Shown here one piece after another: positions 55,892-64,000 of a DNA stretch of 64,000 nt; the first letter of the stretch is position 1; each line of letters opens with the position of its first letter. A model generated the notes under the pieces. The model was not told where the DNA came from, did not search any database, and saw nothing but the letters and a program-made list of their open reading frames with translations. The position numbers were made by a program, and so were the translations under genes. Source of the DNA: Byssochlamys sp. IMV 00236 (taxonomy: Eukaryota; Ascomycota; Eurotiomycetes; Eurotiales; Thermoascaceae); assembly GCA_001931875.2 (NCBI GenBank), contig MSJH02000623.1:79083-143082 (forward strand). Reading direction: 5' to 3'.

Positions 55892-56703
55892 ATGTCAGTC
55901 ACTGTGAGTTGTCCAAAGTCATCGGAAATTATCGCGCGTCGTGCGCCACAAAGATATCCCATCTCGTTCTACGCATGCAAAGCTCCAATACTAATCGCGA
56001 AACGAATAGCTTCACACCACACATGGGGACCTCAAGGTCGAGATATTCTGCGAGGCAGTTCCTCAGACAGCAGAGGTGAGTGCCTCGTATGCCTCTTTGC
56101 CGCACCCCATCCTAACCACTGACCATGTATCTACCGCAGAACTTCATCGCCCTCTGTGCCTCCGGCGCATACAACGACACTCCCTTCCACCGTCTCGTCC
56201 CTGGCTTCATGATTCAAGGCGGCGATATCTCTCTTGGTCCGGCCCCAGCCTCTCTCTCAACCTTACATCCCATCCTCCCCGTGTCGGAAATCCCCAAAGG
56301 CGGCACATCAATCTACCACCCCTCAGCCTTGAATCAAGAAATCCACCTCCCGACCCTCCGGCACAACGCGCGCGGTATCCTCTCTATGGCTGCTCGACCC
56401 GTGAAGGACCGCACTGCCCCCGGCTCGCAGAACGCGACTGGCGCCACCGTCAATGGGAGCCAGTTCTTCATCACGTTCGCGGCGGCGCCACATCTAGATG
56501 GAGAAAGTACGGTGTTTGGAAAGGTGCTGAATCTGACGGCGCAAGATGAGGGTGGGGATGTTCTCTCGAAACTGGAGAAGGCGAATGTGAAGATTGATAA
56601 GAAGGGGAGGGTCGTGCAACCGAAGGATGGACAGGAGGGTGGGGAGTATGAGACGTTGAAGTTGAAGAGTGTGACGATCCATGCGAATCCGTTTGCAAAG
56701 TGA
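55892..56703 (+). CDS. Cyclophilin-type peptidyl-prolyl isomerase (PPIL3/Cyp10-like)
   Basis: Three exons, 55892-55903, 56010-56075 and 56140-56703, give 213 residues. The first exon encodes only MSVT; the second begins LHTTHGDLKVEIF, the usual N-terminal strand of short cyclophilins. Catalytic region markers are FHRLVPGFMIQGGD (the Arg and Phe of the active site), then HNARGILSMA, NGSQFFITF and HLDGESTVFGKVL. Cyclophilins isomerise proline peptide bonds; the PPIL3 branch is linked to the spliceosome. Compared with the usual ~160-170 residues it is long, with extra residues after GGD (about 25) and in the segment before NGSQFF. Active-site residues are present, so it should be active. Family firm, branch probable. 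Confidence 0.88.
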
Positions 56704-57348
56704 AGAGAATCTGTTGGAAAAAGAGGACAGATCTGCTATGCTCCCTTGAGGTGGATTTGGGAGATATAAATATGTCCTATTCCGATACGTCCTACTTCGA
56801 TCTGAGGCATGATGACCGAGATAGCCCAGCTGGCCCCGCAGGCCGTGGGCTCAGAGCAGCGTTGAATAAGGCCGCGACAAAAGCGTCGACGTTAGCCTCA
56901 TGCATTCTCAGGCGCAGCCCATAAACTTACTGTGTCGCTCGCCATGGCCGTCCGAACACAATTCTCGGAGAGCCTGATGTCTTCTGGTCATCTATTGCCG
57001 GACAGCGCATCGTTCTCGGAGATCTGGCTAGTACGCCACGAATACGCACGACGGATATGTTGCAATGACTCTACGAATGAGAAGACGATTCTTGATTCCC
57101 GAAATCTCTAAGAAAGATCAAACAGGAGAAGTTTACATTGTTAGTCAGAGCGTGAGATAACTAAGTGACGAATGTCCAACGAGTTGAAAGTTCTCCAACG
57201 CAGTGGGACAGTTTCTAAAAACATGATGTTAAATTCCTTTTTTATTAATTCGATCGGCTGCTTCAGGTTTATATCCTGGCATGCCGGGTATATCGTAATT
57301 CTTTAGATGTGGGGTATTCTATTATACAGTATATATCATGATGGTACA
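56704..57348. other. Convergent intergenic region between the cyclophilin and vps72 genes
   Basis: 645 bp, nothing recognised; it contains both 3' ends. Confidence 0.55.
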
Positions 57349-59882
57349 CTATTTATCCACGTCCATGGGATCGCCAGCTGCAACCGGTGCTGCGACAGGA
57401 GCAGGAGCAGGAGCAGCGCCATTCGTACTTGGGACATTTAGTTTGTCATTTTCTTTCTCTTTCTCCTTCTCCTTCTCTTTTTCCGCCTCCTGGGCACCAT
57501 CGTTCTTAGCATTGGTGTCACTGGGTGCAGTCTTCGGCTTTTCTCGTGGCTTTGTGGGATCTAGGAAGCGCTCCGGAACACCACGCGCAGCAACACCAAT
57601 TGGGCCTACGTAGCACCCCAGCATGGAGCTCCATGCATGCTTCTGAGCCACAGCACGTCGGATCTCGCGGTAAGCATAGGAATTTGCGTAAGGTAAACCG
57701 GTTTCGGGGTCTTTATATCGAGCTGGTAGTGAGGTAATGACACAGAGGTGGGACGATATTTCTGTTTAGATAGAATTATGGTTAGCTTATCTGTTTCATG
57801 AGGTGGGATGGGTTAGGAAGCCGTACTTGTCAGTCTAGGCGGTTTCTTTGTGTTGAAATAGATGCTGTAATCTCGACTTTGTGCTGTCTTCTCGTCGAAA
57901 TTTTCTAGGATGATTAGATTTCGCCCAGATTGTTCCACTACTGGAGGAACATCCGGTTGTTGTGGGTTCACACCGTTCGCGTCTGTGTTATCTTTCGTAT
58001 CGGCATGTACAGGGGCATTCGGATTTGGCTGATCTAAAGCAGTCGGCGGTGCCTGGTCTGCTGAAGGTAGAGGAGGAGTTGCTGTCAAATTCCCCTGTTT
58101 CTCCGATGATCCCTCAGTTATACCTTCTTGTGGTACAGGCGCGGATGTTGCTGGTGCCGCGGGTTCTTGCGGTGCCTTTTCATCAACCGCTGCGGGATTA
58201 GCTTGTGGAGGCACGGCTGTAGATTTCGAGGCCGATTCTGACGACGATGCATCCACATTAGACTGAGGTAGAGACTTTGGCGATCGAGGTGTTTCTTGAG
58301 ATGTCTCTTGTGTTTTCGAATCTGGTTGTGCCGGGGTCGCGGCTCTTTCGAGCGATGGCTTCTGCGCTTCGTCTTTTCCCGAATTTACCTGCTCCCCAGC
58401 TGGGGCATCTGTAGTAGAAAGGGCTGTTGCATCCTTGGAAGACGTTTCCGCCATCGCAGACGGTTGAGCTGACGGTTGAGCTGGTTTAGATGCTGGTTCT
58501 TGTCGGTGTTCTGGTCCATCGTCGGTAGTTGAGCTCTCTGGCAGGGATGCATACAGATGGATACCATCGAGAAAACCTGCTTGTCGTCGAGAAACAGCAG
58601 AAGCATCCTCCTTCTCCTCAGTCGACCCCTGTTCGGGAGGTTGCTTCTGTGAAGGATCCGAGGCTTTATCAGCCGGAGTTTTATCAGTCGAAGGTCCATC
58701 AGCCTGCGATGATGAAGTGGGCTCCGGAGCTGTAGTCGAGGTTGGAGCAGCAGGTTTGTCTTGGGACGTTTCCGAAGGTTGAAGAGCTGTCGAGTCTTGC
58801 TGTGCATTCGATTCCTTCTGCGCGTTTTGCTCTTTTTCGGTACTGTCCACTTTCATCGTATCTTCCGCGTTCGCTTTGCCTTCCACCTGCGCCTTTTCCT
58901 CTGACTTGTCCTTGCCGTCCGTTCCCCCTTGATCATCTGTCTTGTTTTTGTCGTCTGACTTTCCTTTGTCCTCCCCCTTTTTCTTCCTTTTGGGCTCCTT
59001 CTCTTCCTTCTCAGGCTTCTGTTGTATATCGACTTTACCGACGCGCGTCAGCTTGCCGTTTACCCAAACCGCAAGACCGCTCCACCACGACATAACCGGA
59101 CCCTCTAGGCGTCGATTCTGGAGAGCCTCTAGTCTTGCCCTCTGCTCTTCCGCCTTCTTCTTCTCCATCTCCTCCCAGCGGTTCAAGCTTTTGCTGTTGA
59201 TTCGTTCCACCCGAGCGGCCTCCGCTAGACGTTCTGCTTGGGTCATTTCCTTGGGCTTGTGTTTCTCCTTCCTCCTGGCCGCTTCCTCCATTGTTGCGAT
59301 CAAACGGGTCCGCTTCTCCTCGCTGTCCTTCAGTCGAGCATGCGTAAGTTCCTTGTTCTTCATCGTTTGACGCCGTGAAGAAGACCGGGTAGGGCCCTCT
59401 TCGGGGGTAGGTAGCCATGAAATTCGCTCCGATTTCTTCTTCGGTCGGGGAGGTGGCGTAGACACAGTAGACGTATCGATCTTGACCCTTTTCCGTATCG
59501 CTGCGAGCTTGAGTGATTCGTGCGCCTTGCGTTTCTTTGCTAGGCGATCTGCCTTGTCGAGTTTTTGTAATTCTTTCTCGCCCTCGAGGTCGTTATCCTG
59601 CGCGTTGGGTCCTTGATCTTCGTCGTCCTCCGAGGACGAGTCCAACTGCATGTCTTCAGCATCTTCTCCAGCGCCTTCCTCCGCTGCGCTTTCAAACTCT
59701 TCATCATCTTCATCTTCCGCGAACAAGAGCGCCAGCTCATCGTCGGCCTCGGCGTCTAACAGGGTCGACAGATTCCTCCCTGCGGTGCTTCGCCTGGCGC
59801 GACCTGCAACGAGCGTCTCGACAGGCTCAACGTCCTCTGCGGAGGACTGATCTCCCGCGCGAGACGTTTCGTCGTCCGACAT
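57349..59882 (-). CDS. vps72: Vps72/Swc2 (YL1), SWR1-complex histone H2A.Z-binding subunit
   Basis: Exons 59882-57827 and 57761-57349 (intron 65 bp, GTACGG..AACAG) give 822 residues. The YL1 N-terminal domain has GRARRSTAGRNLSTLLDAEA, followed by an acidic stretch (about 45-95) and KRVKIDT, the region that grips the H2A.Z-H2B dimer. A long Ser/Pro/Glu/Gln-rich middle follows. The YL1_C domain spans the splice site: KISSHLCVITSLPARYKDPE, then TGLPYANSYAYREIRR. The tail is (KE)n rich and then Ala/Pro rich, ending DPMDVDK. In the SWR1 remodeller this subunit delivers H2A.Z to nucleosomes. The middle region is unusually long next to the 200-300 extra residues expected, but it is simple sequence. 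Identity firm. Confidence 0.93.
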
Positions 59883-60356
59883 CCTTTAGTAGTGCTTGGC
59901 TTCGTGCCGCTCGGAGACCGTAGACTGAAGGCGCATCTGTGGGAATCCTGCCGGGTCAGAATGCCGGAATCGCGGGATATGAATTATGCGAAGTAGATCC
60001 CACTCTTCAATCAGGGTCGTAGCATGGGTTGGGGGAAGCTTGACACGCGTGGTCGATGGGCGCGTCTGTACAGGCTCTTCCGACGCCTTTGGTGTGGATG
60101 CGGAGAGATGTTAAGTGAGTGGCGCTGCTGTCACTGACGACCTTTCGCGCTAATCACTTAACTATCCATGTATCCGCCGCTGACCTTTCTTGGTTACAAA
60201 AGAAGCTGATGTCCAGTTCATTAAGCTATTCAAGAAACTGCCACAGCTGCATTGGCCAATATTTGTGCTCTATATATGAAATCAAACTATAACCTCTCTG
60301 TGGACAGTAAAATGTGGCCTCACCCCTACAGTATGTACATGCATACAGTACTACTT
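59883..60356. other. Intergenic, upstream region of vps72
   Basis: 474 bp between two minus-strand genes; no gene seen. GC-rich near vps72 and AT-rich toward the next gene. Confidence 0.5.
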
Positions 60357-60853
60357 TCAACTCTCCGAAGCAGATATCCCCTCATCGCCAGACAATATAC
60401 AATCACGTCTGGTCTTTCCCCAAGGATATGACTCGTCCGTAATTTTGCGCACCTCGCCATAAAAATTCCTATACCAGGGACTATCCCGGTAAATTCCAAT
60501 TATCCTAAAGCTATTAGTATTAACTTAGTATTAAGTAGAGAAATAACCTACTTAAGGCCGTCCACTCACAGTTTATTATCAACGCGACAAATACGATATA
60601 TTTCATGCGGGAAGTCCTGATCGATTGGTCCGGAGAAACAGTCCTTTTCAATATCGATAATAATATAGATTTTGGGGTTTCTTTGGGTTATATCCGAATT
60701 CGACGGTTGGATATGAATGAAATGACGGCCAGTTTCAAGTTCTGTGGCTGAGCGACCGTTCTTTTCGAGGTATAATCGAACTGCTTCGTAGGGGTCATGG
60801 GGGTTGAAGTCGGGTTCTGGTATGCGGAGGATTACTCGTTTTGCTTGGTTCAT
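60357..60853 (-). CDS. Small spliced hypothetical protein, 143 aa
   Basis: Exon 1 (60853-60570, ATG to a GTGAGT donor) encodes MNQAKRVILRIPEPDFNPHD and continues to DFPHEIYRICRVDNKL. A 65-bp intron with a clear branch sequence (TACTAAT) ends in TTTAG at 60505. Exon 2 (60504-60357) reads on in frame for 49 codons (IIGIYRDSPWYRNFYGEV) to TGA. The protein is folded-looking: beta strands (KRVILRI, KIYIIIDI), aromatic and proline positions, and little low-complexity sequence. I do not recognise a family. Support is the excellent splice signals and protein-like composition on both sides of the junction. Without splicing it would look like a 95-residue ORF of no interest. Confidence 0.6.
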
Positions 60854-60911
60854 TTTGTATGCAGGGAGACAGATCTTGGATGTTTTGAGAGGGTGGTGGT
60901 TTGATTCTTGG

Positions 60912-60935
60912 TATGTGTATGTGTATGTGTATGTT
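60912..60935. repeat. Microsatellite (GTATGT)4
   Basis: Four exact copies upstream of the 143-residue gene, starting about 60 bp from its ATG. Confidence 0.85.
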
Positions 60936-61787
60936 CTGCTAGGTTAATGTGTCTTTGGTAGGAGAGTCGGTCAAGGGTGATAGGATTGATGCAGCCTAGT
61001 AGTACTACTACTACTACGTACGGAGTGGTAGGTCCTTGGCCATTTTTAACGCCGTATCAAGATTTACTCAAGTTGATCAATTTCACCCAAGTGATAGTAA
61101 AACCTGGTCATAATCGACTAAGTAGGTACGCGGGGAAAAAAATACTTAATAATACCGCAGCACTGCTCTACCTCTTCGGAGGCAGTAATATTCTTCTTTA
61201 CCTTCACTGTGTAAAGAATATACGTAGTAACTACTATCGCGGTTTCCACATGCGCCCTGCCTATTTAAGACACGCTATAGGTACGTGGACAACGTATATA
61301 CAGGTATAAATTAATAATATACACACAGTTCTCCTACTCAATTCAGATCCCTACTATTCATATATCTTCGTTCTAACGAACAAGAACACTAGAAGCGCTC
61401 GTATCCAAGGCAAGATTCGTAATGTATGTATGTACTTGCGAGAGCCTTACTGTCATATGTACATAGTGATACATAAGTGCCTGAGGCAGTAAATGAAATA
61501 TGTTTTGCCCGGTCCATCCGGTGTCTTTGAAAAGGATTTTCAACACTTGTAGATTACTACTGGACACTATACATAGTTGCCTAAAGGGCCCCACAATCTA
61601 GAAGATTTATGGTTTGAGTAAGAGTAAGACATCCAAGAATAATCCATAATAATACTGGTAGAGTAGAAGTAGTACTTGGGGATATACATTAGCTGGAGGA
61701 TATTCGCTATCATTAGGCAGTCTTTCTAGTGAGTATATGAGGTTCATCTGATGATTCCTTTTTTAAAATAAGAGCTGGAAAATCCAC

Positions 61788-61809
61788 TATTATTATTATT
61801 ATTATTATT
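61788..61809. repeat. Microsatellite (TAT)n
   Basis: About seven TAT units in AT-rich intergenic sequence. Confidence 0.85.
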
Positions 61810-64000
61810 CTGCATTGTTTTAACATCGCATTTTGCCCAGTCCTGATCGGACCTCGTGGCGTTTGTTACCGGATACGTCTGGAAACCTTCAGATCCAAAT
61901 CTGAAACTTTTGACTGGTGTGGTGTGTGCGCCTTGATCCGAGAGCATTGCGGGGCGGTTTGGGACGCGAACACAGACCTTGGGACTGACGAGCGATTTAT
62001 GAACGCCCTTTGGCTTGCCGAAGCCGAGAGCTAGTTTTGTCTGCTCGTCTAGAACATGGAAGCTGGGTTCGATTAACCGACAGCATTGCGTGTTCAGTCG
62101 ACCTACTCGACAGTGGACTCGTCATGAGTGTTGACAGAGTAGAATAATACATAGTAGAACAGAGCACATTCCATGCAACGTGTTCTCTGAATGGTATACG
62201 GAGTACTGCGGCCCCAATAATAATGGCTGAGGTTCTCTTAGGCTGCTTGTGGGACATTCTTGGCAGCGTCGTTTGGTGTTGCGGAGAGCAGAAGATCGCC
62301 ATCCGTGCGAAGCTACGTTTCAGGTGTTTCAGGGTCCGAGTTCGTGCATCTGGTCAGGAACACGCAGCGATAGGGCCGGAGATCCCATACCAATCCAACC
62401 CAGACATTGATTGACTCGATGATCCATGGCTATATGGACCCTTGCTGTGATCCATGCGGGTTTGAGCAGCAAATTGGGAATCAGCCCCCTTGCTCACAGC
62501 TCAGTAATAAATCTGGTGACTCTCTGCCGTTACAGTCTCCTTTCTGAGCTCTTATCTCAACATCCCGATGTTTAACCGTAGTGATCTAGACCTCCAATAC
62601 CGCTAACATATACTCGAATCGAATCTGGGGATGAATTAAACCAAGCGTACCGTGAAAACGCCTGTCAATAGGAGCCGACTAGCTGGAGTCTGCAAGATGT
62701 CAACCATCACCCCTGTATCCCTGATGAACAGGTCATTTTTAGCCAGCGGAACGCCTTTCTGTTCTTTTTGCTGAGGCCTTTTTTTTGTGTGTGTATTCTG
62801 GTTCTTTGAAACATTCACTCAAGGCGATCCCGTATATCTTCACAGACTCACAGAGGAACCAGGAGCTCATGACTGTCTGCTGCGACTCGTCAATGGTCAA
62901 TGGTGAATCAGGAATGCGGGGGAGATGCTTTCGCAGGAACGATCCTATACTGTAAAGGGTATGTGGCGAGCCGCTCCAGAGCTTCATTAGACTCAGGGAC
63001 GAAAGCTTGTCTGGTGTACCATATGGAGTAATACCACACCGGCATCGCGGGGTTCTTTGGGATTATTTGTATCTATGCTGAAAATTGAAATTGCTCGAGA
63101 GCATAGGAGATGCAGGCATCTGTACTCTGTATCATTGTCAGAGTCCCCTGATGGGATGTAGTGCAGTAGGTTAACTACCTCATCCCAGATCTGTCCAGGA
63201 ACGCTTGTTTCTGGACTGCTTGAATCATTCTATTGTGTGTGAGTACCTACAGCAGCACCGGGAACTCGAGGACAGGCTATAAACGACGCAAGTCACTAAA
63301 GAGAAAGGTAACTTGACACTTCTGAGCTTCTGCCTCAGTGGCTTGGATGAAACTGGCTCGTCCGCCGGCATCCGTCAGATGATAATGATGATATGGACTC
63401 TCTCGCGTTGGTGCGAGCGGGGGGCGGTGATCATAGATGCCATTATTCAACTTGTGTCACTTTTGGTCTTTAGTCTTTTAGTCATAAGAGGGATCTGCCG
63501 GATCGACTCTCAGCAGTGCAGAAAAGACTCTCTGGAGTCGAAAGTACCAGCCTGAATCAATGCTGGCAGAAGAAGAAGATGGCTGTGGAAGGGTTTCCAC
63601 TCTTTCCATTTTCCCAGAGAGTCCGGCCCGCCACCGGGCATCACGACGGCGGTGACTCAGGATGGAAGAGAATAGAATAGGATAGGATAAAATAAATAGA
63701 ATAAATAAGATAAAATAAAATAAAAATACAGACATGGCAGATTGAACGAGGAATCCATACAGAACATAATAATAATAATCATCATCCAGTAAATAGAGTC
63801 ATGATAATTAGTTAACCGGCAACGCCAACCAGCGGCTGTGCCCGGCGCTCCGGCGAGCTCGAGGACGTCCAGCCGCACTCTCGATCCTCTCAGTCCAAGT
63901 CAACGCCCATTCGTAACTAACTTAACTCCCCTGTCCTCTCCCCGTCTGCCCTTTGCAGCTTCACCCCCTTCCTCGTCCATCTCCCTCCTCATCTACTTCT

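Larger units (their letters stand above)
60854..64000. other. Right-edge region, no gene recognised
   Basis: 3.1 kb, AT-rich in its left half, with a (GTATGT)4 run (60912-60935), a TAC run near 61000-61015 and a (TAT)n run (61788-61809). No frame over about 110 codons and no motif. The last 150 bases turn GC- and pyrimidine-rich, as expected upstream of a fungal gene starting just beyond the edge. Confidence 0.5.

Noticed and set aside
1..64000. Secondary-metabolite or defence gene cluster
   Set aside because: No polyketide synthase, NRPS, terpene cyclase, P450 set, NLR-type or HET-domain gene is present; the window is housekeeping.
1..64000. CRISPR array, prophage or bacterial operon
   Set aside because: No spaced repeats or operon layout; genes are spliced and eukaryotic.

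Overview
The window looks like nuclear chromosome sequence of a filamentous ascomycete, most likely a Eurotiomycete of the Aspergillus/Penicillium kind. Genes are single transcription units with many short introns (about 50 to 100 bp, GT..AG, with tAY-type branch sites). They lie on both strands and are separated by 0.3 to 3 kb. The proteins are eukaryotic housekeeping factors with typical fungal architectures. There is no operon, provirus, CRISPR array, rRNA or intact transposon. The organism call is an inference from protein style and gene structure, not from a marker gene.

Layout. 0-2 kb: the C-terminal tail of a Na+/H+ antiporter-like protein, cut by the window edge. 3.8-9.4 kb (minus): a 1844-residue leucine-rich-repeat scaffold of the septation initiation network (Nud1/Cdc11/SnaD type). 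11.2-13.5 kb: a long unrecognised disordered protein. 14-17.4 kb: Vps11 in nine exons. 17.8 kb: a tRNA-like sequence. 18.2-20.4 kb: an AT-hook protein. 21-22.1 kb (minus): a secreted chitin deacetylase. 22.1-25.1 kb: a 3-kb stretch without a recognisable gene. 25.1-28.7 kb: an RTP1-type RNA polymerase II assembly factor. 29.1-31.3 kb (minus): lariat debranching enzyme Dbr1, head to head with an Rpr2-type RNase P subunit (31.8-32.4 kb). Then follow Zpr1 (32.8-34.3 kb), an assembly gap at 35.4 kb, a CorA-like membrane protein (36-38.4 kb) and Orc6 (38.7-40.1 kb).

From 40.4 kb: a queuosine-salvage protein (minus), Uba2 in ten exons (44-46.4 kb), a mitochondrial-type 3-oxoacyl-ACP reductase (47-48.2 kb, minus) head to head with elongin C (48.5-49 kb), tRNA-splicing endonuclease subunit Sen54 (49.6-51.1 kb, minus) head to head with a 96-residue protein, an arrestin-fold protein (53.6-55 kb), a cyclophilin (55.9-56.7 kb), the SWR1 subunit Vps72/Swc2 (57.3-59.9 kb, minus), a two-exon 143-residue unknown (60.4-60.9 kb, minus), and about 3 kb of apparently non-genic AT-rich DNA to the right edge.

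The genes do not form one pathway. Loose themes are RNA processing and modification (Dbr1, Rpr2, Sen54, queuosine salvage, RNA polymerase II assembly), chromatin and replication (AT-hook protein, Orc6, Vps72), and protein modification (Uba2, elongin C). I found no convincing new multi-gene system. The best leads are a CorA-like protein with GMR in place of GMN, a TCACGTGA palindrome upstream of three unrelated genes, several small or unrecognised spliced genes, and a degenerate tRNA-like element. All exon borders were read by eye and checked for reading-frame continuity; none is supported by transcript data.
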